From: an uncultured Lachnospiraceae bacterium
GTDB taxonomy: Bacteria; Bacillota; Clostridia; Lachnospirales; Lachnospiraceae
Direction: 5' to 3'
Assembly (NCBI GenBank): GCA_900548905.1
Contig: URMK01000005.1
Span: 1 to 64,000 of the forward strand
DNA length: 64,000 nucleotides
The stretch's first letter is position 1. Every line of letters starts with the position of its first letter. The position numbers and the translations under genes are program-made. The notes beneath the pieces were generated by a model, which did no database searches, had not been told where the DNA came from, and saw only the letters and a program-made list of their open reading frames with translations. This document shows positions 31,558 to 39,887 of this stretch, one piece after another.

Positions 31558-34197
31558 TTACTTTATTTGTCCCTCCAGAATTTTTTCCGTTTCGGCAATT
31601 GCCTGTGGAATTCCTGCGGGATTCTTTCCTCCGGCCTGGGCCATATTGGGACGGCCGCCGCCGCCTCCTCCTACCAGGGCTGCAATTCCTTTAATCAGAT
31701 TACCTGCATGGGCGCCTTTTGCCATGGCTTCTTCCGTGGCCATAGCTATCAGATTCACCTTACCGTCCTTTTCAGAGGCCAGTACAACAACACCCTCTCC
31801 CAGTTTTTCCTTCAGCTGATCACCCAGGTCACGAAGCCCGTTCATGTCCACGTCGTCCGCCTTGGCGGCCAACAGCCTGACACCCTTCACTTCTTTTACC
31901 TGATCCATAACGTTGCCCAGGGAATCTCTGGCGGCTTTGCTCTTCAGAGATTCGTTTTCACTGGAAAGCTGTTTCACTTCCGCCATGAGATGGGCAAGCT
32001 TCTCACTGAGATTTGCCGGAGTTGCTTTTACAATTCTGGCCGCCTCGGCCAGCTTGTCCTCTACTTCTTTATAATAGGCGAAAACGCCTGTTCCCGTAAT
32101 CGCTTCGATTCTTCTGACACCTGCTGCCACACCGTTTTCCGACAGGATCTTGAATACGGCAATATCTCCGGTATCGGCCACATGGGTACCGCCGCAGAGT
32201 TCTGTGGAGAAATCCCCCATTTGGACCACGCGTACGCTGTCGCCGTATTTCTCGCCAAACAGAGCCATAGCGCCGGTTTTCTTCGCTTCCTCCAATGTCA
32301 TAAGGGAGGTTTTTACAGGAAGATGCGCTGCGATCTCTTCATTTACGATCGTTTCAACTTTGTCCAGCTCTTCCTGTGTCATAGCGGAAAAATGGCTGAA
32401 GTCAAAGCGAAGCCTGCCTGCGTCCACATATGAACCTGCCTGTTCCACATGGGATCCCAGCACGGTGCGCAGAGCCTTCTGGAGCAGATGGGTGGCACTG
32501 TGGTTTTTACAGGTAGCCGCTCTTTCCGATGCGTTAACGGAAAGTTCCACCTTATCCCCGTTTTTAATCATTCCTCTGGTCATCCTGCCGATATGGCCGA
32601 TCTTGCCTCCGGCCAGATGAACCGTATCCTTTACTTCGAATTCCCCGTCCGCACCGCGGATCACACCGGTATCCCCGCACTGTCCGCCCATGGTTCCATA
32701 AAAAGGAGTCTGGGATACAATAATCGTCCCGTTCTCTCCATCCGTAAGAGCATCCGCCACGGCTTCTTCCGTCGTCATGGCCGTAACCGCCGATTCCCAC
32801 ACCAGCTTGTCATAACCGACGAATTCCGAACTGATCGCCGGATCCAGGGATTCGTATACCGTAACATCCGCGCCCATATAGTTCGTAACCTTCCTGGCAG
32901 CACGGGCTTTCTCCTTCTGCTCCTTCATGGAAGCCCGGAAGCCTTCTTCATCAATGGTAAGATTCTTCTCTTCCAGGATTTCCTTCGTGAGATCCAGAGG
33001 GAATCCATAGGTATCGTAAAGGCGGAAGGCATCCTCACCGGAAAGCTGAGTCTTTCCTTCCTTCATCATAGTATCTTCCATATCGGAAAGAATACTCAGG
33101 CCCTGATCAATGGTTTTATTAAATTTACTCTCTTCCTGGGTGAGCACATTGAAAATGAAGTCCTGTTTCTCTTCCAGCTCCGGATAGCCGTCCTTGCTTC
33201 CTTCGATTACGGTACGGCTCAGGGTTGCCAGGAAATCCCCTTGGATCCCCAGGAGCCTTCCGTGACGGGCAGCACGGCGGATAATACGGCGCAGCACATA
33301 ACCTCTCCCTTCATTGGAGGGCATAATGCCGTCGGAAATCATAAAGGTGGCGGAACGGATATGATCCGTTACGATACGGATGGAAATATCCCAGTCGTGA
33401 TTTACCTTATAGGTCTTTTCCGCCAGCTCACATACCCTGTTACGCAGCGCCTGGATCGTATCCACATCAAAGATGGATTCCACATCCTGCACCACCGCGG
33501 CCAGACGTTCCAGCCCCATCCCGGTATCTATGTTCTTCTGATCCAGTTCGGTATAATTGCCGTGTCCGTCATTGTCAAACTGGGTGAATACATTATTCCA
33601 CACCTCAATATAGCGGTCACATTCACAGCCCACCGTACAGCCGGGTTTTCCGCAGCCGTATTTTTCACCTCTGTCATAATAAACCTCGGAACAGGGGCCG
33701 CAGGGGCCTGATCCATGTTCCCAGAAATTATCTTCTTTGCCGAAATGGAAAATACGTTCTGCAGGAATGCCGATTTCGTTATTCCAGATAGCAAAAGCTT
33801 CGTCATCGTCCAGATATACGGAAGGATACAGCCTGTCCGGATCCAGTCCGACCACCTCTGTCAGGAACTCCCAGCACCAGGCGATGGCTTCCTGTTTGAA
33901 ATAATCACCAAAAGAAAAATTCCCAAGCATTTCAAAAAAAGTCCCATGCCTGTCCGTCTTGCCGATATTCTCGATATCACCGGTACGGATACATTTCTGA
34001 CAGGTGGTCACCCTTTTCCTCGGCGGGATCTCCTGTCCTGTAAAATAGGGCTTCAGCGGCGCCATCCCGGAATTGATCAACAAAAGGCTGTTGTCATTGT
34101 GGGGCACCAGGGAGAAGCTTTTCATCACCAGATGTCCCTTGCTTTCGAAAAAGTCCAGGAACATCTTTCTCAGTTCATTTACTCCGTATTTATTCAC
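31558..34197 (-). CDS. alaS: Alanyl-tRNA synthetase
   Basis: An 879-residue class II synthetase, the usual length. The catalytic core begins NELRKMFLDFFESKGHLVMKS; the editing domain has the metal-binding HxxxH in NHSATHLLQKALR and the later CGGTHVADTGDI; the C-Ala domain has the Gly-rich VGGGGGGRPNMAQAGG. I start it at the GTG at 34197 because GGAGGAAAG lies just upstream; a TTG five codons earlier would contain that site. The leader is only about 20 bases, too short for a T-box, unlike many clostridial synthetase genes. Confidence 0.97.
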   Translation of the reverse strand: MNKYGVNELRKMFLDFFESKGHLVMKSFSLVPHNDNSLLLINSGMAPLKPYFTGQEIPPRKRVTTCQKCIRTGDIENIGKTDRHGTFFEMLGNFSFGDYFKQEAIAWCWEFLTEVVGLDPDRLYPSVYLDDDEAFAIWNNEIGIPAERIFHFGKEDNFWEHGSGPCGPCSEVYYDRGEKYGCGKPGCTVGCECDRYIEVWNNVFTQFDNDGHGNYTELDQKNIDTGMGLERLAAVVQDVESIFDVDTIQALRNRVCELAEKTYKVNHDWDISIRIVTDHIRSATFMISDGIMPSNEGRGYVLRRIIRRAARHGRLLGIQGDFLATLSRTVIEGSKDGYPELEEKQDFIFNVLTQEESKFNKTIDQGLSILSDMEDTMMKEGKTQLSGEDAFRLYDTYGFPLDLTKEILEEKNLTIDEEGFRASMKEQKEKARAARKVTNYMGADVTVYESLDPAISSEFVGYDKLVWESAVTAMTTEEAVADALTDGENGTIIVSQTPFYGTMGGQCGDTGVIRGADGEFEVKDTVHLAGGKIGHIGRMTRGMIKNGDKVELSVNASERAATCKNHSATHLLQKALRTVLGSHVEQAGSYVDAGRLRFDFSHFSAMTQEELDKVETIVNEEIAAHLPVKTSLMTLEEAKKTGAMALFGEKYGDSVRVVQMGDFSTELCGGTHVADTGDIAVFKILSENGVAAGVRRIEAITGTGVFAYYKEVEDKLAEAARIVKATPANLSEKLAHLMAEVKQLSSENESLKSKAARDSLGNVMDQVKEVKGVRLLAAKADDVDMNGLRDLGDQLKEKLGEGVVVLASEKDGKVNLIAMATEEAMAKGAHAGNLIKGIAALVGGGGGGRPNMAQAGGKNPAGIPQAIAETEKILEGQIK

Positions 34198-34227
34198 GTT
34201 TCTTTCCTCCAAAATCGCTAATCTACC

Positions 34228-34256
34228 CTATTATAAATTCAAAATTTTCCCTTGTC
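34228..34256 (-). promoter_or_regulatory. Consensus SigA promoter of alaS
   Basis: Minus-strand TTGACA (34251-34256), exactly 17 bp, and TATAAT (34228-34233): a full match to the SigA consensus. Confidence 0.93.
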
Positions 34257-34298
34257 AACGCCGCCCGGCATGGTATTTGCAAAGGCTTTGTATTTTGT

Positions 34299-34312
34299 GT
34301 AATGGTTCAGAC
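34299..34312. repeat. Dispersed palindrome half-site overlapping stop codon
   Basis: GTAATGGTTCAGAC, on the minus strand GTCTGAACCATTAC, one mismatch from consensus. The TGA inside it is the stop codon of the EamA transporter gene. Confidence 0.55.
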
Positions 34313-35185
34313 CAGTAAAAGCAGGGTCCCGGCCACGATGAGCGCAAGACCCGCGCCGGCCTTTAAAGACAGCTTCTCCTTCAGGAACCACCAGGAAAAA
34401 GCCACAGTCACCAAAATGCTCAGCTTATCGATCGGAACTACCACACTGGCCGGTCCGTCCTGCAGGGCTTTGTAGTAACAAAGCCAGCTCAGTCCGGTGG
34501 TAACTCCGGAAATACAGATAAACAGAAGGCTCCTTCCATCCAGCTTTGTCACTTCCTTCTGCTTGCCGGTTACAAACACCATGATCCATGCCATAAGAAG
34601 CACCACAATGGTCCGGATTGCCGTTCCCAGATTGGACTCCACACCGGCTATCCCCACCTTGCCCAATATCGCCGTAAGACTGGCAAACAGGGCGGACAGG
34701 AGCGCATATGGCAGCCATTTGCGGCTGTTTTTTCTTTTCTTTTCAGAACCGGCGTCATTCGCTTTCGCCTTTCTGGTTATCATCAGAAGTGTTCCGGCGC
34801 CGATAACCACCATTGCCGCGGCTTTCAGCACCGTAACCACCTCTCCCAGCAACAGGAAAGCCAGCAGCATGGTTATTACCGTACTGGATTTATCTATGGG
34901 CGTGACCTTATTCACATCCCCCAGCTGCAGAGCGCGGAAATAACAAAGCCAGGAAGCTCCGGTGGCAACCCCCGAAAGGATCAGAAACAGCAGTGTCTCC
35001 CCGCGGATGCTTCCCAGGGTATCCTGGGAACCCACTACAAATACCATCAGCCAGGAAAACACCAGAACGATAACTGTACGTATGGCCGTCGCCACATTGG
35101 AATCCGTATCCCGGATCCCTATTTTGGCTAATATGGCGGTAATTCCCGCAAACAGCGCGGAACCGCATGCAAACAATATCCACAT
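34307..35185 (-). CDS. EamA-family (DMT) transporter
   Basis: A 292-residue membrane protein made of two homologous EamA units. The repeat is obvious: FAGITAILAKIGIRDTDSNV in the first half and FASLTAILGKVGIAGVESNL in the second, each followed by TAIRT and later SGVATGASWLCYFRAL or SGVTTGLSWLCYYKAL. Ten helices are expected, with a short cytoplasmic basic linker in the middle (KAKANDAGSEKKRKN). Members export metabolites such as amino acids; the substrate is unknown. The ribosome-binding site is weak. Its stop codon lies in a dispersed repeat half-site. Confidence 0.9.
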   Translation of the reverse strand: MWILFACGSALFAGITAILAKIGIRDTDSNVATAIRTVIVLVFSWLMVFVVGSQDTLGSIRGETLLFLILSGVATGASWLCYFRALQLGDVNKVTPIDKSSTVITMLLAFLLLGEVVTVLKAAAMVVIGAGTLLMITRKAKANDAGSEKKRKNSRKWLPYALLSALFASLTAILGKVGIAGVESNLGTAIRTIVVLLMAWIMVFVTGKQKEVTKLDGRSLLFICISGVTTGLSWLCYYKALQDGPASVVVPIDKLSILVTVAFSWWFLKEKLSLKAGAGLALIVAGTLLLLV

Positions 35186-35236
35186 TTCCCGTTTACACCT
35201 GCCGGGAAGGCCGCGGGCCTCCCTTTCCTTTCCCGA

Positions 35237-36772
35237 TCAGCACAGAGGGGCAAATACGCGGAGGACAGAATCAAACAGGCCGCCGATGATCCCCTGCTTA
35301 CAATCCTTCAGGGTGATTTCCCTGCTCACCGCGATAGTATCCAGGCTGTCCTTCTTCAATTCCTTCAGACCGCCGGTCCGGTACAGGAGCGTTGCACACT
35401 CAAAATGGAGGTACAGGCTTCTGAAATCCATGTTCACGCTGCCAACCACGCCGAATTCGTCGTCGCATATATAGCTTTTGGCATGGATAAAACCGGGGGT
35501 ATATTCATAAATACGGATGCCCGCCCTAAGCAGGGGCGGATAATTGGAACGGGTCAGGCGGAAAATCATGGGCTTATCCGGTATTCCCGGCGTCACAATC
35601 CTTACATCCACGCCTCTTTTGGCCGCCACGCACAAAGCATTGCGCATCACGTCATCCACGATGAGATAAGGCGTAAATATGTAAACATATTTTTTCGCCT
35701 GATTCAGGATTTCCAGATATACATTTTCCGCAATCGTCTCATTATCCAGAGGGGAATCGGTATAAGGCTGGACAAACCCCTCTCCTTCAAACGGATCCGG
35801 ATGATGCACATGGGGCTTGAAGCAGTTGATATCCGTATCTTCTTTACGGAAGGCATTCCACATTTCCAGAAACATCTCCGTAAAGTTCCATACCCCTTCG
35901 CCCTTCAGCCTGACGCCGGTATCCTTCCAGTAGCCGAAGCGCACCTTTTTGTTAATGTATTCATCAGCCAGGTTGATTCCGCCTGTAAAGGCGGTGTAAC
36001 CGTCTATATCAAGGATCTTCCTGTGATCCCGGTTATTCATAACCAGGGAGAAAAACGGGATTACAGGATTGAAGGCCATACATTTGATTCCGTATTTCTC
36101 AAGCCCCATAAAATATCCGCCGGGCAGCAGGGTAACACATCCCATGTCATCATAAATCATGCGGACATCAAGCCCCTCCGCCGCCTTCTGCTTCAGAATT
36201 TCCAGGATTTCTTCCCACATTTCCCCTTCGGAGACAATGAAGTATTCCACGAAAATAAAATGCTTTGCCGCTTTCAGTTCCTCCAGCATATCCACGAACA
36301 TCTCTTCCCCGCTGGGGTAATAGGTCACATCGGTGTTTCCGTAAACCGGGAAATCGCCCACGCGCCTCACATAGTCAAAGGTACCCGCGGCACGGCCGTG
36401 GACCTTTCCCAGATGATCCTGGATTTCCGCCTCCTGAAGCAGGCTGTCCTTAAACAGCTCATGCTGTTCATTCAGCTTCCGCCTCATTCTCCGGGACGGC
36501 TTTTTATCCCCCGAAAACAGGTAGAGCAGGCCGCCGAACAGAGGCAGCGTCATAATCAATACGATCCAGCCTATCTTATAAGCCGCGTTATCATCTTTTC
36601 CTATAATATACAGAACAATGGCAATACTGAGCGCCGTAAAAGCCGTTGTTATCCAACTGGAATAATTTGCAAGCTCCTCCAGCACAAAGATCATCCAGAG
36701 AATCTGAAGCAAAATGAGGACAACCGTAACAACAATGCGGTTGACTACCAGTCTTTTGTATTTCCCTTTCAT
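35237..36772 (-). CDS. cls: Cardiolipin synthase
   Basis: A 511-residue membrane phospholipase-D-type enzyme that joins two phosphatidylglycerols to make cardiolipin. Two N-terminal helices (about 10-55) precede two catalytic HKD-type motifs: NNRDHRKILDIDGYTAFTGG and GFIHAKSYICDDEFGVVGS, each followed by the conserved Asn/Asp-Arg segment (NLADEYIN, NMDFRSL). The gene overlaps nothing but follows the AI-2E-family gene by three bases, so the two are likely an operon. Confidence 0.94.
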   Translation of the reverse strand: MKGKYKRLVVNRIVVTVVLILLQILWMIFVLEELANYSSWITTAFTALSIAIVLYIIGKDDNAAYKIGWIVLIMTLPLFGGLLYLFSGDKKPSRRMRRKLNEQHELFKDSLLQEAEIQDHLGKVHGRAAGTFDYVRRVGDFPVYGNTDVTYYPSGEEMFVDMLEELKAAKHFIFVEYFIVSEGEMWEEILEILKQKAAEGLDVRMIYDDMGCVTLLPGGYFMGLEKYGIKCMAFNPVIPFFSLVMNNRDHRKILDIDGYTAFTGGINLADEYINKKVRFGYWKDTGVRLKGEGVWNFTEMFLEMWNAFRKEDTDINCFKPHVHHPDPFEGEGFVQPYTDSPLDNETIAENVYLEILNQAKKYVYIFTPYLIVDDVMRNALCVAAKRGVDVRIVTPGIPDKPMIFRLTRSNYPPLLRAGIRIYEYTPGFIHAKSYICDDEFGVVGSVNMDFRSLYLHFECATLLYRTGGLKELKKDSLDTIAVSREITLKDCKQGIIGGLFDSVLRVFAPLC

Positions 36773-36775
36773 CTG

Positions 36776-37948
36776 CTATCTTCCTTTCCGCTTCCCGTTC
36801 TGTCCTGCGGATGCTGCTCCCTCAGCCGGAACCTTCTTTTCCATTTGGTTTCGCCGGTTGACATCATTGCGGATAAGCTTATAGGCTGTTGCAGCAATAG
36901 GGACTCCAAGAAGCATTCCCCCGATTCCTCCCAGGCCGCCGCCGACCGTTACGGCCGCCAGAACCCACATGCCGGGAAGCCCGATTGAAGATCCCACCAC
37001 CTTGGGATATATCAGATTTCCTTCCAGCTGCTGCAGCACCACTATAAACACAACAAACAACAAAGCCTTGACAGGATCCACCGTAAGTATCATAAACGCC
37101 CCTACCGAAGCTCCCAGATAAGCCCCCACTACAGGGATCAGGGCCGTCGCCCCGATAAACGCGCCGATCATGGGCGCATAAGGGAAACTCAGCAAAAGCA
37201 TTCCCACAGTACAGAGTGTACCCAGAATTACCGCTTCTGTACACTGTCCGATAATAAAACTGGAAAAAGTTTCATTGGCCGTCCGGTACACATTCCGGAT
37301 ACGGGCAATCGTCTCTTCCTTCACATAAGCATGAAGCATTTTCCCTGCTTGGGAACGCAGCTTTTCTTTCCCGGAAAGAATATATATGGCAAAAACAAGG
37401 CCGATGAAGAAATTCACCACACTGCCCAGCACCGCACCCACAGCGGTAAGTGTGGAATTGAGCACATCCCCCAGACCGGTTCTCGCAAAATCCATAACCT
37501 TTTCCACGGCACTGTTCCAGTCCACGTCTTTAATGCTTGCGGCAATATTCATGGCGTTGTTTTTCTCAAGCCATACGGCCGCCTCTTCCAGAAAAACCGG
37601 AACACTTCTTCCGATTACGCCGAATGCCTTTCCCAGTTCAGGAAGAACCAGTCTTCCGATCAGCATTATTATCCCCATTACAAGCAGGATGGAAAGCAGG
37701 ATGCTCACGCCTCTTCTGCTGGACCGGATCCATTTATTCCCCGAGCGCGGGAAATAGAGCCGCTCCACCCGCACCATGATTATATTGAGCACATAAGCCA
37801 TTGCCGCCCCCAGCAGCAGGGAAAAAACCACATTCCATAAACTGACCGCCAGTCCTGCAATATTGTCAAAATAGCGGATCGCCAAAATGAGCAACGCGGC
37901 CAGGCAGATATAAATGATTACAGCACTGTCCGTTTTCTTCTTTTTCAT
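36776..37948 (-). CDS. AI-2E/PerM-family membrane protein
   Basis: A 390-residue polytopic protein of the AI-2E transporter (TqsA/YtvI/PerM) family. It has paired N-terminal helices, a central amphipathic region (about 105-180), and conserved C-terminal helices with IPVVGAYLGASVGAFMILTVDPVKALLFVV and NLIYPKVVGSSIGLPGMWVLAAVTVGGGLGG. Family members include sodium-proton antiporters and possible metabolite exporters; autoinducer transport should not be assumed. The C-terminal tail is basic (QMEKKVPAEGAASAGQNGK). The ATG at 37948 has a GGAGG site. Confidence 0.9.
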   Translation of the reverse strand: MKKKKTDSAVIIYICLAALLILAIRYFDNIAGLAVSLWNVVFSLLLGAAMAYVLNIIMVRVERLYFPRSGNKWIRSSRRGVSILLSILLVMGIIMLIGRLVLPELGKAFGVIGRSVPVFLEEAAVWLEKNNAMNIAASIKDVDWNSAVEKVMDFARTGLGDVLNSTLTAVGAVLGSVVNFFIGLVFAIYILSGKEKLRSQAGKMLHAYVKEETIARIRNVYRTANETFSSFIIGQCTEAVILGTLCTVGMLLLSFPYAPMIGAFIGATALIPVVGAYLGASVGAFMILTVDPVKALLFVVFIVVLQQLEGNLIYPKVVGSSIGLPGMWVLAAVTVGGGLGGIGGMLLGVPIAATAYKLIRNDVNRRNQMEKKVPAEGAASAGQNGKRKGR

Positions 37949-38053
37949 AATACCTCCAATCGATTAGGCAGTTAAAATTCTGTCTTATGCAAAACATTAT
38001 CTTATCTTACCACAAATCTTTCCAGAAATAAAGAACCGTCAGCAGCCGATCTG

Positions 38054-39118
38054 TTAGGATCTGCCCTGACGGTAATACCAGTGAAACGTTCCTTTATAAC
38101 TGTTTTTGGAGAAGTATAGCGCTTCATCCGCACGGGAGTACAGGTTTTCAAAGGTTTCGTCCCCTTTTTCCCTGTAAAGGCCGATGGAGCAGCTCAACAC
38201 AATTTCATTTCCATACCTCTCTGACATGGTCCGGTATGCCTCCATCGCCTTCCTCGCTTTTTCCTCCGCTTCCTTTCTTGTATTGCTTTTATTTTCAAAT
38301 ACGGCAAACTCATCGCCCCCCAGCCGGCCTATGACAGCCTCCTCCCCGAATACCTCTCTGAGGATTTCCGCCATCCCCATAATCACCCGGTCTCCCGCCA
38401 CATGCCCATAGGTATCGTTCACCGCTTTAAAATCATCCAAATCTATCATGTAAAAGGTTCCGCCGCCCGCTTCATTCAGCCGCTGCTTTACATAACGTTC
38501 AAAGCTCCCCCGGTTATACAGTCCGGTCATCAAATCTCTTTCCGAAAGCCTCCGGTAATATGCCGCTTCCTTCTGCTGTCCCCCGGCCGGGTATTCTTCA
38601 CAGGATTCCACATTCCAGACCGGCTTCCTGTACAGTACTGCATCCTCCTCGGGAAGGGATAAGTGGATATGCGCCACCCGGAATTTATTGGGACATTCTG
38701 TTTCCGTGGAAGCAGAGCATTCCATTTCTTCCTCTTTCCAGACCACGCTGATCCGTACCTCCTTTTCCCACAATCCCGTCCTGGAATCCCCGGCGGGTTC
38801 TTCTTCCTTTCCGGATACAAAAAGCAATTCAAACTTGACATTGCCGCATACCAGAAACACCTTTTCCGACAGAGAAATGCTTTGGAACCATTCTTTTACC
38901 GGCCTGCAGATATAATTTCTCCCATTCGTCCATTTATCAGTATCCAGATCATTTTTTATTTGTTCTACAGATGTGTAGAATTCGTCCGAACGGCTTCCGA
39001 TCACGATGGAATTTTTTGTAAAAAACCCCGTAATTTCCTGGATTTTACCCAAACTGTGCCCGCCCAGGCAACTAAGCATCAACTGTTTTGTTAAGCCGCA
39101 TAATTCCTTTTCAATCAT
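38054..39118 (-). CDS. Diguanylate cyclase with SnoaL-like N-terminal domain
   Basis: A 354-residue soluble GGDEF protein that makes cyclic di-GMP. The GGDEF domain spans about 190-345: RDLMTGLYNRGSFERYV, YMIDLDDFKAVNDTYGHVAGD, and the intact active-site motif GRLGGDEFAVF. The N-terminal 170 residues resemble a SnoaL/NTF2-like small-molecule domain (KNSIVIGSRSDEFYTSVEQI, then FRVAHIHLSLP), common ahead of GGDEF domains in Lachnospiraceae, so it probably senses a ligand. No membrane helix is present. The ATG at 39118 is used; a start seven codons earlier is less likely. Confidence 0.9.
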   Translation of the reverse strand: MIEKELCGLTKQLMLSCLGGHSLGKIQEITGFFTKNSIVIGSRSDEFYTSVEQIKNDLDTDKWTNGRNYICRPVKEWFQSISLSEKVFLVCGNVKFELLFVSGKEEEPAGDSRTGLWEKEVRISVVWKEEEMECSASTETECPNKFRVAHIHLSLPEEDAVLYRKPVWNVESCEEYPAGGQQKEAAYYRRLSERDLMTGLYNRGSFERYVKQRLNEAGGGTFYMIDLDDFKAVNDTYGHVAGDRVIMGMAEILREVFGEEAVIGRLGGDEFAVFENKSNTRKEAEEKARKAMEAYRTMSERYGNEIVLSCSIGLYREKGDETFENLYSRADEALYFSKNSYKGTFHWYYRQGRS

Positions 39119-39167
39119 TCCTACACCTTTCCCGGGCACATCTTACATTTGCTCCAATACTAGAGCA

Positions 39168-39196
39168 ATTATATCCTACTTTTTTAATAAAATCAA
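39168..39196 (-). promoter_or_regulatory. Promoter of diguanylate cyclase gene
   Basis: Minus-strand TTGATT (39191-39196), 17-bp spacer and TATAAT (39168-39173). A perfect 6-bp inverted repeat (TTGCTC, eight bases, GAGCAA; 39149-39168) covers the expected start of transcription and may be an operator. Confidence 0.75.
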
Positions 39197-39314
39197 TAAT
39201 ATATACCAATAATAGGAATCGGGAGATTATCGTTTGCCACAGCTCACATCCTGCAGATGTGCACCGCAAACCGTACGGCAAATGTACGCCGCGATCATGA
39301 AAAGCAACTATCAT

Positions 39315-39451
39315 TCAGCCTCCGTCTCCGTTTCCTGCCCGCCTTCCGAGTCTCTTTGGAGCCGCCTGCCGGATATTTACATACAGCTTACGGCATCGCT
39401 CCATACGTCGAGTCTCTTTACAGGCGGGCAGGCAGCGGCGGCGGAGGCTGA
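39315..39451. ncRNA. Long nested hairpin, candidate structured RNA or element
   Basis: Outer arms TCAGCCTCCG (39315-39324) and CGGAGGCTGA (39442-39451), then CCTGCCCGCCT (39334-39344) and AGGCGGGCAGG (39422-39432), make an almost continuous 30-base stem. Inside are GGAGC/GCTCC (39358-39362, 39398-39402) and TGCCG/CGGCA pairs, and two direct CGAGTCTCTTT copies (39347-39357, 39409-39419). It fills the gap between the divergent diguanylate cyclase and Xre genes. No coding signal is seen. Transcription is not demonstrated. Confidence 0.5.
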
Positions 39452-39520
39452 ACTAAACACGATATATTCAGTGCTGTTTGGACGGAGAAGAACGACACAG
39501 CACACTAGGGAGCAGTTTTT

Positions 39521-39763
39521 ATGCAGAAAATAAAACACGATCTTTCTCTGGGTGCCAATATACGCACTCTCCGCAGATCCTGCGGTCTGACCCAGGAGCA
39601 GACAATAGCAAAGCTGCAGCTTTTAGGCTGCAGCCTCACAAGGGGCTCCTATGCAAAAATAGAAGCGGGTATTCAGAATATCAGCGTACAAGAGCTTCTG
39701 ACCATGAAAGAGGTGTTCCATGCGGAGCTCTCCGATTTCTTCCGGACGGCAGATGACAATTAA
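39521..39763 (+). CDS. Small Xre-family helix-turn-helix regulator
   Basis: An 80-residue protein that is essentially one Cro/C1-type DNA-binding domain: LGANIRTLRRSCGLTQEQTIAKLQLLG for the first helices, then LTRGSYAKIEAGIQNISVQELLTMKEVFHAELSDFF. There is no ligand domain. The ATG at 39521 has a GGGAGC site. It is one of the few plus-strand genes and has no obvious target beside it other than the divergent diguanylate cyclase gene. A long hairpin lies 70 bp upstream. Confidence 0.88.
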   Translation: MQKIKHDLSLGANIRTLRRSCGLTQEQTIAKLQLLGCSLTRGSYAKIEAGIQNISVQELLTMKEVFHAELSDFFRTADDN

Positions 39764-39847
39764 CAGCAGGTCATAACGAGGACCTTCGTCCACCCCAGCA
39801 ATCACTTCAATGCCCGGCAGGCCTCCCCTGCAACAATTAAAATACGA

Positions 39848-39878
39848 GAAAACCCCGGGAACACCGAGTTCCCGGGGT
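39848..39878 (-). terminator. Terminator of gdhA
   Basis: CCCCGGGAAC (39853-39862) and GTTCCCGGGG (39868-39877) with a 5-base loop, followed on the minus strand by TTTT. Confidence 0.92.
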
Positions 39879-39887
39879 GAGATCATC

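Noticed and set aside
34198..34260. T-box leader before alaS
   Set aside because: The consensus promoter leaves only about 20 bases of leader, too short for a T-box.
35405..36988. A 527-codon open frame on the plus strand opposite cardiolipin synthase
   Set aside because: It is antisense to intact HKD motifs and crosses into the neighbouring gene; composition is that of an antisense shadow.
36776..37948. Quorum-sensing autoinducer-2 exporter
   Set aside because: The family name is historical; members include Na+/H+ antiporters, and no luxS or lsr genes are nearby.
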